Source: Rhodospirillales bacterium
Lineage (GTDB): Bacteria > Pseudomonadota > Alphaproteobacteria > Rhodospirillales > WMHbin7
Direction of reading: 5' to 3'
NCBI GenBank assembly: GCA_016214125.1
Contig: JACRPC010000017.1
Span: 1-54,553, forward strand
DNA length: 54,553 nt
The position numbers were made by a program, and so were the translations under genes. Positions 8,684-17,678 of the stretch are shown in pieces (position 1 is the first letter of the stretch; the number at the start of each line of letters is the position of its first letter). The notes beneath the pieces are model-generated. The model was not told the DNA's origin and searched no databases. It saw only the letters and a program-made list of their open reading frames with translations.

Positions 8684-8692
8684 TTATCCACA
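8684..8692 (+). promoter_or_regulatory. Perfect DnaA box
   Basis: The sequence TTATCCACA is the strict DnaA-box consensus. It stands alone in the 303-base divergent gap between nrdJ and the NDUFA12-like gene; no further perfect boxes were seen nearby, so this is not an origin. DnaA control of ribonucleotide reductase is known in other bacteria, which makes a regulatory role plausible. The rest of the gap (8472-8774) holds the NrdR-like boxes and an AT-rich patch around 8618-8650. Confidence 0.45.
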
Positions 8693-8774
8693 GGCCCGAT
8701 GGCCCCTGGACGAACCGCAGAGCCGATGGCATAGTCCGCCCGATTGAAATTCCTGGGGTTCGATTGAGGGCGAA

Positions 8775-9137
8775 ATGACCATCAGCACCCGCCTTTACAC
8801 GCTCTTTCGCGGCGAACTGGTCGGCACCGATTCGATCGGCAACCGCTATTACCGGCTCAAAGGCAAGGATCTCAAGAATGTCGACGGCCGCGCCGAGCGG
8901 CGCTGGGTGATCTTGGCGCGCGGGCGCGACGCCTCGCTGGTGCCGCCCGAATGGCATTCTTGGCTGCATTACACCACCGATTCGCCGCTTACTCCCGATC
9001 CGGCGAAAAGCTGGCGCAAGGAGCATCAGGTCAATCCCACCGGCACCGCCCAGGCCTATCTGCCGCCCGGCCATGATTTGAAGGGCGGCCGGCGCGAGCG
9101 CGCCAGCGGCGATTATCAAGCCTGGCAACCTTCCTGA
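8775..9137 (+). CDS. NDUFA12-like NADH:ubiquinone oxidoreductase accessory subunit
   Basis: The 120-residue product matches the NDUFA12 (B17.2) family, an accessory subunit of respiratory complex I in alphaproteobacteria and mitochondria. Hallmarks are the N-terminal GELVGTDSIGNRYYR, followed by RRWVILARG and the PPEWHSWLHYTTD motif, then a proline-rich C-terminal part. It lacks membrane segments and would sit on the cytoplasmic arm of complex I. GAGGG is placed seven bases before the ATG. The next gene starts 22 bases after its stop. In alphaproteobacteria this gene is commonly linked to mlaD, DUF2155 and aat, as here. Confidence 0.92.
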   Translation: MTISTRLYTLFRGELVGTDSIGNRYYRLKGKDLKNVDGRAERRWVILARGRDASLVPPEWHSWLHYTTDSPLTPDPAKSWRKEHQVNPTGTAQAYLPPGHDLKGGRRERASGDYQAWQPS

Positions 9138-9159
9138 TCGCCGGCGGCCGGGGGCGGGG

Positions 9160-9657
9160 ATGATTGCGGTTCGGACCAAGGAAGCGCTGACCGGCACCCT
9201 CGTCTTCCTGGCCGGCCTGCTCTTCATCGCCCAGGCCTATATGGGCAGCTCGCGCAAGACCGAGCCCGGCTACGACGTCAGCGTCACCTTCCGGCGCACC
9301 GACGGCCTGTTCGAGGGCGCCGCCGTCCGCCTGTCCGGCATGGTGGTGGGGCGCGTCACCGCCTTTCGCCTGGACGAGTCCTTCCGCGCCATCACCACGC
9401 TGCGCCTGCGTCCCGACGTCAAGCTGCCCGCCGACACCGCGGCGCTCATTCATTCCGACGGCCTCTTGGGCGCCAAATACATCGAACTTCAGCCGGGCGG
9501 CGACGAAAAGATCATCCGCCCCGGCGGCACCATCGTCTACGCCCAGGATTCGGTCGATCTGGTCGATTTGCTGGAGAAGATCGTCAACCAGGCCAAGGCC
9601 AAGCGCGCCCCGGCGCCCGACCCCGCCCCAGCCCCCGAGGGAGCCCCCAAGCCATGA
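9160..9657 (+). CDS. mlaD: MlaD-type MCE domain protein (first of two)
   Basis: The 165-residue product has one N-terminal transmembrane helix (about 9-28) and a single MCE domain (about 40-120: DVSVTFRRTDGLFEGAAVRL, then GLLGAKYIELQPGG). MlaD forms a hexameric periplasmic ring that carries phospholipids between the membranes with an ABC permease (MlaE) and ATPase (MlaF). Neither MlaE nor MlaF is encoded in this window. The C-terminal tail is rich in alanine and proline. The stop overlaps the start of the next MCE gene as ATGA, so the two are translationally coupled. Which of the pair is the main MlaD cannot be decided. Confidence 0.85.
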   Translation: MIAVRTKEALTGTLVFLAGLLFIAQAYMGSSRKTEPGYDVSVTFRRTDGLFEGAAVRLSGMVVGRVTAFRLDESFRAITTLRLRPDVKLPADTAALIHSDGLLGAKYIELQPGGDEKIIRPGGTIVYAQDSVDLVDLLEKIVNQAKAKRAPAPDPAPAPEGAPKP

Positions 9658-10124
9658 ACCGCAATCCCGTCGAAACGGTGCTGGGCGCCGTGGTGCTCTT
9701 GGTGGCGGTGATCTTTCTTGCCTTCGCCTACTCGACCGCTGACATCAAGAAGGTCAAGGGCTACGAAATTTCGGCCAGCTTCGCCAAGGTGGGCGGGCTG
9801 CCGATCGGCGCCGACGCCCGCATCAACGGCATCAAAGTGGGCACGGTGGTCGATCAGAAGCTCGATCCGGAAACCTTCAACGCCATCCTCAAGATCAGCC
9901 TGGCGCCTTCGGTCAAGCTGCCGACCGACACCCAGGCCAGCATCGGCGCCGACGGCCTGTTGGGTGACAAGTACCTGAAGCTCGAGCCCGGCCGCGCCAA
10001 GACGGTGATCGAGCCCGGCCAGACGCTCGCCAAGACCAAGGACATGAAGGCCCTGGAAGAGCTGGTGGGCGAGATCATCTTCCTTGCCACCGAAGATCCG
10101 GCCAAGCCGCGCAAGCCCGAATGA
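9654..10124 (+). CDS. mlaD: MlaD-type MCE domain protein (second of two)
   Basis: This 156-residue protein has the same architecture as its upstream neighbour: one transmembrane helix (about 8-26) and a single MCE domain (about 36-120: EISASFAKVGGLPIGADARI, then DGLLGDKYLKLEPG). The two share the GLLGxKYxxLxPG motif, but most other positions differ, so they are diverged paralogues and not a recent copy. Overlap of four bases at both ends (with the first MCE gene and with DUF2155) indicates one operon. A role in phospholipid trafficking across the periplasm is inferred from the family. Confidence 0.86.
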   Translation: MNRNPVETVLGAVVLLVAVIFLAFAYSTADIKKVKGYEISASFAKVGGLPIGADARINGIKVGTVVDQKLDPETFNAILKISLAPSVKLPTDTQASIGADGLLGDKYLKLEPGRAKTVIEPGQTLAKTKDMKALEELVGEIIFLATEDPAKPRKPE

Positions 10125-10525
10125 GTCCGGCCACGGCCGCCCTTCGGGCGGGGCTCCTTTCGCTTCTGTTGTTGCCCCTGGCCGCCCGGGCCGAGGAGAT
10201 TCCGATGCCGGTGGCGGTGTTGCAGGCGCTCGACAAGACGACCGCCAAGACCATGACCCTGGAGGCGGCGGTGGGCGACACCGTGCGTTTCGGCACCTTC
10301 CAGATCATCGTCCGCGTCTGCACTCGGCGCCCGCCCGAGGAGCCGCCGGAAAGCGCCGCCTTCCTCGATGTTTGGGAAGCGCAGCCGGGCGAGCCGGCGC
10401 AAAGCGTCTTCCGCGGCTGGATGTTCGCCTCCAGCCCCGCCCTCTCGGCCATCGAGCATCCGGTCTACGACGTCTGGGTGCTCGAATGCCGGGGCGCGAC
10501 CGCCGCTACGCGAACGAGGCCTTGA
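10121..10525 (+). CDS. DUF2155 domain protein, exported
   Basis: The product is 134 residues with a signal peptide (hydrophobic residues about 8-22, ending AARAEE). The mature part has the DUF2155 pattern: LDKTTAKTMTLEAAVGDTVR, then two cysteines (VRVCTRRPP and VWVLECRG) and AFLDVWEAQPGE. The two cysteines may form a disulphide in the periplasm. Function is unknown; the family is nearly always encoded beside mlaD and aat in alphaproteobacteria, which hints at envelope lipid work. It starts inside the stop of the second MCE gene and converges on aat, overlapping it tail-to-tail by 20 bases. Confidence 0.8.
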   Translation: MSPATAALRAGLLSLLLLPLAARAEEIPMPVAVLQALDKTTAKTMTLEAAVGDTVRFGTFQIIVRVCTRRPPEEPPESAAFLDVWEAQPGEPAQSVFRGWMFASSPALSAIEHPVYDVWVLECRGATAATRTRP

Positions 10526-11099
10526 CGGCCAGCGCCGCCGCCAGGCGCTGGCGGTACTCCTCGCGCTCGATCTCGACGGCGCCGAAGCGGGCGAGATGGG
10601 CGGTGAGGAACTGGGTGTCGAGCAGCACGAAGCCCCGTTCGCGCAGATGCCCGACCAGATGGACCAGCGCCGCCTTGCTGGCGTCGGTTTGGCGCGAGAA
10701 CATGCTCTCGCCGAAGAAGGCGCCGCCCAGGGCCAAGCCGTAGAGCCCGCCCACCAATTGGCCGTCCTGCCAGCTTTCCACCGAATGAGCGTGGCCCAGG
10801 TGATGGAGCGCGATGAACAGGTCGCGGATCGATTCGTTGATCCAGGTATCGGGGCGTTCCGGCGTCGGTTCGGCGCAGGCCGCGATCACCAGCTCGAAGG
10901 CCGCGTCGCGGCGAAACTCGAAAACGCCTTGGCGCAACGTCTTTTGCAAGCGGCGCGGCGCGTGGAACGATTCGAGCGGCAAGATGCCGCGCCGCGCCGG
11001 ATCGACCCAGCGGAAATGGCGATCCCAGCGCGATTCCGCCATCGGAAAGAGGCCCGAGGCGTAGGCGGCCAGCAGCATCCTTGGGGTGACGAGGGTCAT
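10506..11099 (-). CDS. aat: Leucyl/phenylalanyl-tRNA--protein transferase
   Basis: The 197-residue product moves leucine or phenylalanine from its tRNA to proteins with N-terminal lysine or arginine, marking them for ClpAP through ClpS. Recognisable motifs are AYASGLFPMAESR at the N-terminus, the RWVDPARRGILPLE block, SVESWQDGQLVGGLYGLALG and GESMFSRQTDASKAALVHL. Length is that of short alphaproteobacterial Aat proteins. The start overlaps the accC stop in a TAATG arrangement, so aat is the last gene of an aroQ-accB-accC-aat operon. It converges with the DUF2155 gene. Confidence 0.95.
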   Translation of the reverse strand: MTLVTPRMLLAAYASGLFPMAESRWDRHFRWVDPARRGILPLESFHAPRRLQKTLRQGVFEFRRDAAFELVIAACAEPTPERPDTWINESIRDLFIALHHLGHAHSVESWQDGQLVGGLYGLALGGAFFGESMFSRQTDASKAALVHLVGHLRERGFVLLDTQFLTAHLARFGAVEIEREEYRQRLAAALAVKASFA

Positions 11100-12442
11100 T
11101 ATCCCTCGCGGGCGACGAATTTTTCCAACCAGTGGATGTCGTAGGCGCCGTTGACGAAATCGGCGTTGGCGACCAGGTGCTGATGAAGCGCCAGCGTGGT
11201 GTCGATCCCCTCGACCACGAATTCGCCCAAGGCCCGGCGCAGGCGCAGCAGGCATTCGTTGCGGTTGCGCCCGTGCACGATCAGCTTGGCGATCATGCTG
11301 TCGTAATGGGGCGGCACCCGATAGCCGGAATAGAGCGCCGAATCGACCCGCACCCCCAACCCGCCCGGCGCGTGATAGACGCCGATCAGGCCGGGCGAAG
11401 GCGTGAAGGTTTCCGGATGCTCGGCGTTGATCCGGCATTCGATGGCGTGGCCGGCAAAGCGCAGATCGGCCTGCTCGTAGCCAAGCTCCTCGCCCGCCGC
11501 GATCCGCACCTGCTCGCGCACGATGTCGATGCCGGTGATCATCTCGGTCACTGGATGCTCGACCTGCAGCCGGGTGTTCATCTCGATGAAATAGAACTTG
11601 CCGTCTTCGTAGAGGAACTCGATGGTGCCGGCGTTGCGGTAGCCCAGCGTGCGCATCGCCTGGGCGGCGACGGCGCCGATGGCGTCGCGCGCCTGGCCGT
11701 TCAAGGCCGGCGAGGGCGCCTCTTCCAACACCTTCTGGTGCTTGCGCTGGAGCGAGCAATCGCGCTCGCCCAGATGGACGACGGCGCCGTGATTGTCGGC
11801 CAGGATCTGCAGCTCGATGTGGCGCGGCCGGGCCAGGTACTTTTCCATGTAGAGATCGTGATTGCCGAAGGCGGCCGCCGATTCCGAGCGCGCCAGACGC
11901 CAGGCCTCCTCGATCTCGTCGGGCCCGCGCGCCACCTTCATGCCCTTGCCGCCGCCGCCGGCGGTGGCCTTCAGAAGCACCGGATAGCCGATCCCTTCCG
12001 CCACCCGACGGGCGTCGTCGAGATCGGCCAGCGCGCCCTCGGAACCGGGCACCACCGGCAGGCCGGCCCGCTGGGCCGCCAGCTTGGCGGTGATCTTGTC
12101 GCCCATCATGCGGATGTGATCGGGCGAGGGGCCGATGAAGGTGAAGCCGTGCTCTTCGACCATGCTGGCGAAGTCGGCGTTCTCCGACAAGAAGCCGTAG
12201 CCGGGATGGATCGCCTCGGCGCCGGTGATGGTGGCGGCCGAGAGGATGGCGGCGGTGTTGAGATAGCTTTGCTTGGCCGAGGGCGGGCCGATGCACACCG
12301 ATTCGTCGGCCAGGCGCACATGCATGGCGTCGTGATCGGCGGTGGAATGGACGGCAACGGTGCGGATGCCCATCTCGCGGCAGGCGCGGTGGATGCGCAG
12401 CGCAATCTCGCCCCGGTTGGCGATCAGCACCTTGTCAAACAT
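11099..12442 (-). CDS. accC: Acetyl-CoA carboxylase, biotin carboxylase subunit
   Basis: At 447 residues this is a normal-length AccC. It opens with FDKVLIANRGEIALRIHRAC, has the ATP-grasp glycine loop KATAGGGGKGMKVA near residue 160, and the active-site stretches EFLYEDGKFYFIEMNTRLQV and EHPVTEMITGIDIVREQ. It carboxylates the biotin on AccB in the first step of fatty-acid synthesis; the transferase subunits AccA and AccD are not in the window. It lies 12 bases after accB and overlaps aat by one base, in the standard accB-accC order. Confidence 0.97.
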   Translation of the reverse strand: MFDKVLIANRGEIALRIHRACREMGIRTVAVHSTADHDAMHVRLADESVCIGPPSAKQSYLNTAAILSAATITGAEAIHPGYGFLSENADFASMVEEHGFTFIGPSPDHIRMMGDKITAKLAAQRAGLPVVPGSEGALADLDDARRVAEGIGYPVLLKATAGGGGKGMKVARGPDEIEEAWRLARSESAAAFGNHDLYMEKYLARPRHIELQILADNHGAVVHLGERDCSLQRKHQKVLEEAPSPALNGQARDAIGAVAAQAMRTLGYRNAGTIEFLYEDGKFYFIEMNTRLQVEHPVTEMITGIDIVREQVRIAAGEELGYEQADLRFAGHAIECRINAEHPETFTPSPGLIGVYHAPGGLGVRVDSALYSGYRVPPHYDSMIAKLIVHGRNRNECLLRLRRALGEFVVEGIDTTLALHQHLVANADFVNGAYDIHWLEKFVAREG

Positions 12443-12454
12443 CGCCGGCCGCCC

Positions 12455-12898
12455 CTATTCGAGAACGATGAGCGGCTCGCCGAACTCGACCGGCTGGCCG
12501 TTGTTGACCAGGATCAGCGTCACCTTGCCGGCCTTGGGGGCGCGGATGGGATTGAAGGTTTTCATCGCCTCGATCAGAAGCACGGTCTGGCCCTCGGCCA
12601 CCTGGTCGCCTGGCTTGACGAAGTTGGGCGCGCCGGGCTCGGGCGCCAGATAGGCAACGCCGACCATCGGCGCCGTCACGGCGCCCGGATGGTGCCCGGC
12701 CTCGGTTGGGGCCAGGCCGGCCGACGCCGCCGAAACTCCCGCCATCGGCGCCGCCACCGCGTGGGCGGCGACCAGATTGCGGGCGACCCGCAGGCGCAGG
12801 CCGCCCGTGTCGTATTCGATTTCCGACAATCCGGTCTCGTCCAGCAGCTTGGCGAGCTCACGGATCAGATCGGAATCGAGGGTGGTCTTGCCGGTCAT
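12455..12898 (-). CDS. accB: Acetyl-CoA carboxylase, biotin carboxyl carrier protein
   Basis: The 147-residue protein is the biotin carrier of acetyl-CoA carboxylase. The C-terminal biotinyl domain holds LLIEAMKTFNPIRAPKAG, whose lysine in EAMK is the biotinylation site; the residue after it is threonine where methionine often follows later in EAMKMMN, a mild variant. Upstream of it is an alanine- and proline-rich flexible linker, and the N-terminal 45 residues form the usual dimerisation or capping part. The ATG overlaps the aroQ stop as ATGA. It is followed by accC. Confidence 0.95.
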   Translation of the reverse strand: MTGKTTLDSDLIRELAKLLDETGLSEIEYDTGGLRLRVARNLVAAHAVAAPMAGVSAASAGLAPTEAGHHPGAVTAPMVGVAYLAPEPGAPNFVKPGDQVAEGQTVLLIEAMKTFNPIRAPKAGKVTLILVNNGQPVEFGEPLIVLE

Positions 12899-13380
12899 GC
12901 GTCCTCGCGCTTTGCGATCAGGCGGGCGATGGCGTCGAGCGCCAACTCGTAGCCCTGGGCGCCCAGCCCCAGGATCACCCCGTCGGCCACCCGCGAAACA
13001 TAGGAGTGGTGACGGAAGGGTTCGCGCCGGTGGATTTGCGACAGATGCACCTCGATCACCGGCAGGTTGACGGCGGTGAGCGCATCGAGGATGGCGATCG
13101 AGCTGTGGCTGTAGGCGCCGGCGTTGATGATGATGCCGCCGCCCTGGCCCATTCGGCCCTGAATCCAATCGACCAGATCGCCTTCCTGGTTGCTTTGGCG
13201 GAAATCGATGCCCAGGCCCAGGCCCTGCGCCCGCTTGCGGCAGGCCCGTTCGATATCGGCCAAGCTGGCCTTGCCATAGACCGCAGGTTCGCGCCGGCCC
13301 AACAGATTGAGGTTGGGTCCGTTCGCAATCAACACGATGGGGGGCTTGGCGCCCCTCCCCTTGGGTCGCTGGGTCGTCAT
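12895..13380 (-). CDS. aroQ: 3-dehydroquinate dehydratase, type II
   Basis: The 161-residue enzyme dehydrates 3-dehydroquinate in the shikimate pathway. The type II signature is intact: NGPNLNLLGRREPAVYG (catalytic tyrosine), IDFRQSNQEGDLVDWIQ, GIIINAGAYSHSSIAILDAL and IEVHLSQIHRREPFRHHSYV (catalytic histidine in EVHLS). The first 14 residues are a basic extension before the core. A promoter-like TATAAC ends six bases before the ATG and there is no ribosome site, so the transcript may be leaderless. It heads the operon with accB, accC and aat. Confidence 0.96.
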   Translation of the reverse strand: MTTQRPKGRGAKPPIVLIANGPNLNLLGRREPAVYGKASLADIERACRKRAQGLGLGIDFRQSNQEGDLVDWIQGRMGQGGGIIINAGAYSHSSIAILDALTAVNLPVIEVHLSQIHRREPFRHHSYVSRVADGVILGLGAQGYELALDAIARLIAKREDA

Positions 13381-13386
13381 GCTGGG

Positions 13387-13415
13387 GTTATAGCATGCAA
13401 GAAGCCCCTGTCCAC
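13387..13415 (-). promoter_or_regulatory. Candidate promoter of aroQ-accBC-aat (leaderless)
   Basis: On the minus strand GTGGAC (13410-13415) is followed after 17 bases by TATAAC (13387-13392), preceded by TGC as an extended -10. The element ends six bases before the aroQ ATG, so transcription would start at the start codon. No Shine-Dalgarno sequence is present. Confidence 0.5.
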
Positions 13416-13513
13416 CCCCCAGGGCAGACCCCGCCCGCCATCAAGCGGCTGGAATTCCTTGGCCGGGTGGCGTATATCCTTGTCTTTTCGCAACCGCGAA
13501 AGAGGATGGCGCG

Positions 13514-14899
13514 ATGGCCGAGAAATGGACGCCCGATACTTGGCGCCGACGGCCCATTCAGCAGGTGCCCACCTACCCCGACGCCGACCATCTGGCCCGG
13601 GTCGAGGGGCAATTGCGCAATTATCCGCCGCTGGTCTTCGCCGGCGAGGCTAGGCGCTTGAAGGCATCCCTGGCCCAGGTGGCGGCCGGCAAGGCCTTCC
13701 TCATGCAGGGCGGCGACTGCGCCGAAAGCTTCGCCGAATTCCATCCCAACAACATCCGCGACACCTACCGCATCCTGTTGCAGATGGCGATCGTGCTTAT
13801 TTTCGGCGGCGCCTTCCCGGTGGTCAAGGTGTCGCGCATGGGCGGCCAGTTCGCCAAGCCGCGGTCGGCCGACAACGAGATCATTGACGGCGTCACCTTG
13901 CCGTCCTATCGCGGCGACATGATCAACGGCGCCGAGTTCACCAAGGATTCGCGCACCCCCGATCCCGCCCGCATGGTGCAGGCCTACAACCAGTCGGCCT
14001 CCACGCTCAATCTGCTGCGCGCCTTCTCGCAGGGCGGTTACGCCGATCTGCACAAGGTCCATCAGTGGAATCTGGGTTTCGTCGCCGGCAGCCCGCAGGG
14101 CGCCCGCTACCAGGATTTGGCCAACCGTCTCGACGAAACCCTCTCCTTCATGGAGGCTTGCGGCATCACCTCGGAGACCACGCCGCAGATTCGCGAGACC
14201 GATTTCTTCACCTCGCACGAGGCGCTGTTGCTCAATTACGAGCAGGCGCTGACCCGCGTCGATTCGACCACCGGCGACTGGTACGATTGCTCGGCCCATA
14301 TGCTGTGGATCGGCGAGCGCACCCGTCAGGTCGACGGCGCCCATGTCGAATTCCTTCGGGGCGTCGGCAATCCGATCGGCTTCAAGGCCGGGCCGAACCT
14401 GTCGGCCGACGATCTTCTAAGGCTTCTCGACCTCTTGAACCCCGCCAACGAGCCCGGCCGGATCACCGTCATCACTCGCATGGGCGCCGAACAGATCCAG
14501 CACCGCCTGCCGACCCTGATCCGCGCCGTGCGCCGCGAGGGCCGCGCCGTGGTCTGGTGCTGCGATCCCATGCACGCCAACACCGTGACCACCGCTTCGG
14601 GCTACAAGACACGCTCCTTCGACCGCATCATGGCCGAGGTCAACGGCTTCTTCGCCGTCCACAAGGACGAGGGCACGCATGCCGGCGGCGTTCATTTCGA
14701 ACTGACCGGCCAGGACGTCACCGAATGCATGGGCGGCGCCCAGGCGATCACCGAAGCCCGTCTGGCCGACCGCTACCACACCTTCTGCGATCCCCGCCTC
14801 AACGCCAGCCAGGCCTTGGAACTGGCCTTCCAGATCGCCGCCGCCCTCAAGGACGAGCGGGCGCAGGCCCGCGCCGTGGCGGCGGGAGGCCGGCGATGA
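13514..14899 (+). CDS. aroG: Class II 3-deoxy-7-phosphoheptulonate synthase
   Basis: The 461-residue product is a class II (plant-type) DAHP synthase, which condenses phosphoenolpyruvate and erythrose-4-phosphate at the entry of the shikimate pathway. Key stretches are [20 protein letters not shown] (metal-binding cysteine), [46 protein letters not shown] and [20 protein letters not shown], which contain the metal and substrate ligands. GAGGA lies upstream of the ATG. It faces aroQ across a 133-base divergent gap, so two shikimate genes share one regulatory region. Its stop overlaps the next gene as ATGA. Confidence 0.95.
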   Translation: MAEKWTPDTWRRRPIQQVPTYPDADHLARVEGQLRNYPPLVFAGEARRLKASLAQVAAGKAFLMQGGDCAESFAEFHPNNIRDTYRILLQMAIVLIFGGAFPVVKVSRMGGQFAKPRSADNEIIDGVTLPSYRGDMINGAEFTKDSRTPDPARMVQAYNQSASTLNLLRAFSQGGYADLHKVHQWNLGFVAGSPQGARYQDLANRLDETLSFMEACGITSETTPQIRETDFFTSHEALLLNYEQALTRVDSTTGDWYDCSAHMLWIGERTRQVDGAHVEFLRGVGNPIGFKAGPNLSADDLLRLLDLLNPANEPGRITVITRMGAEQIQHRLPTLIRAVRREGRAVVWCCDPMHANTVTTASGYKTRSFDRIMAEVNGFFAVHKDEGTHAGGVHFELTGQDVTECMGGAQAITEARLADRYHTFCDPRLNASQALELAFQIAAALKDERAQARAVAAGGRR

Positions 14900-16029
14900 C
14901 CAACGCCTACCGCCCCAAGGCCGCCGAGATTTCGCGTTTCACCGACAGCTATTTCGCCCGCACCCGGGCGGTGATCGAGAAGTTCGGCGACCAGGAGGTC
15001 ACCTACGCCGTCTTCCTGCGTCGCCCCGTGCTGTGCACGCCGAGGCTGGCGGTGGCCTGGCTCGAGGAAGTGGCGCGCGTCCAGGGCATCCGTTTCAAGA
15101 TCGACCTCAATTATCCCGAAGGCGCCTGGGTGGGCGCCGGTGAACCGCTGCTCTATCTTTCGGGATCGTTCAAGCATCTGGTCGAGCTGGAAACCATCTA
15201 TCTGCAGAAGCTGGGCGCCGCCTGCGTTGCCGCCTACAACGCCTACACCATGTGCATTGATCTGCCCAACGTCGCCTTTCTCGCCATGGACGCCCGCCAC
15301 TGCGCCGGCACCGACATGGCCGAGTTGATGGCCTACGCCGCCTCGGTCGGCTCCCGGGCGGCGCAGAAGGAGGCAGGCGCCAAGGGCTTCGTCGGCACCT
15401 CGACCGATTCCACCGCCCATTTCTTCGGCGAGGCCAAGGGGCGCGGCACCATGCCGCACGCCCTGATCGGCTATGCGGGCTCCACGGTGCGCGCCGCCGA
15501 GATGTTCCACGAAACCTTCCCCGGCGAGCCGATCGTGGTGCTCAACGACTATTTCGGCCGCGAGGTGACCGACTCGCTCGAGGTCTGCCGGCGTTTTCCC
15601 GATCTGGCGGCCCAGGGCAAGCTTTCCTTTCGCCTCGACACCCATGGCGGGCGCTTTCTCGAAGGGCTCGATCCGCAGGCCTCTTACGCGGTGCTTGAGC
15701 GCCATGCGCCCAAGGCGATCCGCGGCTACCGCACCGACGTCGAACTGCGCTATCTGGTGGGCACCGGCGTTTCGGCGGCCGCCGTCTGGTATTTCCGCGA
15801 ACGGATGGACGAGGCCGGCTTCGATCGGGTGAAGATCGTCGCCTCCTCGGGCTTCACGCCGCCCAAATGCCGGGTGATGGCCTTCTCGGAGGCGCCGATC
15901 GACGTCATCGGCACCGGCTCCTACCTGCCCGACAGTTGGAGCGAAACCTACGCCACCGCCGACATCATCGCCTATGACGGCAAACCGATGGTCAAGGTCG
16001 GCCGCGAGTTCCTGTTCCGCCGCCCGTAG
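14896..16029 (+). CDS. pncB: Nicotinate phosphoribosyltransferase
   Basis: The 377-residue product belongs to the nicotinate phosphoribosyltransferase family, which makes nicotinate mononucleotide from nicotinate and PRPP. Visible motifs are [10 protein letters not shown] near the N-terminus, [44 protein letters not shown] and the phosphate-binding [17 protein letters not shown]. The next gene is NAD synthetase, which completes this salvage route to NAD except for the adenylyltransferase, absent here. The start overlaps the DAHP synthase stop as ATGA. It is at the short end of the family, resembling the archaeal-like subgroup; assignment to substrate (nicotinate rather than nicotinamide) is inferred. 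Confidence 0.87.
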   Translation: MTNAYRPKAAEISRFTDSYFARTRAVIEKFGDQEVTYAVFLRRPVLCTPRLAVAWLEEVARVQGIRFKIDLNYPEGAWVGAGEPLLYLSGSFKHLVELETIYLQKLGAACVAAYNAYTMCIDLPNVAFLAMDARHCAGTDMAELMAYAASVGSRAAQKEAGAKGFVGTSTDSTAHFFGEAKGRGTMPHALIGYAGSTVRAAEMFHETFPGEPIVVLNDYFGREVTDSLEVCRRFPDLAAQGKLSFRLDTHGGRFLEGLDPQASYAVLERHAPKAIRGYRTDVELRYLVGTGVSAAAVWYFRERMDEAGFDRVKIVASSGFTPPKCRVMAFSEAPIDVIGTGSYLPDSWSETYATADIIAYDGKPMVKVGREFLFRRP

Positions 16030-16034
16030 GCCCG

Positions 16035-17672
16035 ATGTCCGGATCGCTTTCGATCGCGCTCGCCCAAATCAACCCCACGGTGGGCGACCTAGCGGGCAAT
16101 GGCGCCCGCATCCTGGCGGCGCGCGCCCGGGCGGCCAACGCCGATCTGATGGTCACCGGCGAGTTGGCGCTGTCGGGCTATCCGCCCGAGGATCTGGTGC
16201 TGAAGCCGGCCTTTCTTAACGCCATCGAGGCCGAGGTGACGGCGCTGGCCGCCGCGACGCAAGACGGCGGCCCGGCGATTCTGCTCGGCACGCCTTGGCG
16301 GCTGGAGGGCAATCTGGTCAACGCCGTTCTGCTGATCGAGAAGGGCCGGGTGGCGGCGGCAAGGGCCAAACATCATCTGCCCAATTACGGCGTCTTCGAC
16401 GAAATCCGCGTCTTTGCGCCCGGCCCCCTGCCCGAGCCGATCCCCTTTCTGGGCCTTAAGCTGGGGGTGATGATCTGCGAGGATATGTGGTACGCCGACG
16501 TTGCCGCCCATCTCAAGGCCCAGGGTGCCGATCTTCTCCTGGTGCCCAACGGCTCGCCCTTCGAAACCGACAAGCCGCACCGCCGCCTCGATCACGCCAA
16601 GGCGCGCGTCGCCGAGACCGGGCTGGCGCTCGTCTATGTCAACCAGGTGGGCGGCCAGGATGAGCTGGTGTTCGACGGCGCCTCCTTTGCCCTTGGCCGC
16701 ACGGGCGACTTGCGCGCCCGCCTGCCCGCCTGGGACGAGGCGGTCGAAACGCTTTCCTTCCAAAAGGGCGATCTCGCCCCCGCCTCGCTCGTCCCCGAGC
16801 CCGAACGGCTCGACGCCATCTACCGCGCCATGATGGTGGGCTTGCGCGATTACGTGGCCAAGAACCGCTTCCCGGGCGTCATCATCGGTCTGTCCGGCGG
16901 CATCGACAGCGCGCTCACCGCCGCCGTGGCCGCCGACGCGCTGGGCGCCCAGCGGGTGCGTTGCGTGATGATGCCCTCGCCCTACACCTCGCAAGACAGC
17001 CTCGACGACGCCGCCGCCTGCGCCCGCCTGTTGGGCATCCGGCTCGACGAGGTTTCGATCGGCCCGGCGATGCAGGCCTTCGAGACCATGCTGAAGCCCC
17101 TGTTCGCCGGCCGGACGCCCGACATCGCCGAGGAGAACATCCAGGCCCGCGCCCGCGGCATCACCCTGATGGCGATCTCCAACAAGTTCGGCCCCATGGT
17201 GCTCTCCACCGGCAACAAGTCGGAGATGAGCGTCGGCTATTCGACGCTCTATGGCGACATGTGCGGCGGCTATTCGGTGCTTAAGGACGTCTACAAGACC
17301 ACCGTCTTTGCGCTGTCGCGCTGGCGCAACGCCCACCAGCCCAAGGGCGCGCAAGGCCCCACGGGACCGGTGATGCCCGAGCGGGTGCTGACCAAGGCGC
17401 CGACCGCCGAGCTTCGCCCCAACCAGACCGACCAGGACAGTCTGCCGCCCTATGACGTTCTCGACGCCATCTTGGAGCGGCTGGTCGAAGGCGAGCGGCC
17501 CTTGGCGGCCATCGTCGCCGAGGGCTTCGACGAGGCGCTGGTGCGCCGGGTCTGGCGGATGCTCGATCGCGCCGAATACAAGCGCCGCCAGGCGCCGCCA
17601 GGCGTCAAGATCACGTCGCGCGCCTTTGGCCGCGACCGGCGCTATCCGATCACCAACGCCTTTTCGGGTTAG
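16035..17672 (+). CDS. nadE: Glutamine-dependent NAD+ synthetase
   Basis: The 545-residue enzyme converts deamido-NAD to NAD using glutamine. It is a two-domain fusion. The N-terminal nitrilase-type glutaminase domain (about 1-250) carries the triad: glutamate in GELALSGYPPEDL, lysine in AKHHLPNYGVFDE and cysteine in GVMICEDMWYAD. The C-terminal synthetase domain (about 270-545) has the ATP pyrophosphatase loop IGLSGGIDSALTAAVA and later STGNKSEMSVGYSTLYGDMC. Both domains look complete. It starts five bases after the nicotinate phosphoribosyltransferase stop and is followed six bases later by gltX. Confidence 0.96.
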   Translation: MSGSLSIALAQINPTVGDLAGNGARILAARARAANADLMVTGELALSGYPPEDLVLKPAFLNAIEAEVTALAAATQDGGPAILLGTPWRLEGNLVNAVLLIEKGRVAAARAKHHLPNYGVFDEIRVFAPGPLPEPIPFLGLKLGVMICEDMWYADVAAHLKAQGADLLLVPNGSPFETDKPHRRLDHAKARVAETGLALVYVNQVGGQDELVFDGASFALGRTGDLRARLPAWDEAVETLSFQKGDLAPASLVPEPERLDAIYRAMMVGLRDYVAKNRFPGVIIGLSGGIDSALTAAVAADALGAQRVRCVMMPSPYTSQDSLDDAAACARLLGIRLDEVSIGPAMQAFETMLKPLFAGRTPDIAEENIQARARGITLMAISNKFGPMVLSTGNKSEMSVGYSTLYGDMCGGYSVLKDVYKTTVFALSRWRNAHQPKGAQGPTGPVMPERVLTKAPTAELRPNQTDQDSLPPYDVLDAILERLVEGERPLAAIVAEGFDEALVRRVWRMLDRAEYKRRQAPPGVKITSRAFGRDRRYPITNAFSG

Positions 17673-17678
17673 CGCCGC

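Noticed and set aside
8618-8692. A replication origin around the DnaA box and AT-rich patch
   Set aside because: Only one perfect DnaA box is present, no box cluster and no typical oriC neighbour genes.
8472-8774. A cobalamin riboswitch before nrdJ
   Set aside because: B12-dependent reductases often have one, but I could not find a B12-box or the paired helices in this gap; the gap looks like protein-regulated DNA with NrdR boxes.
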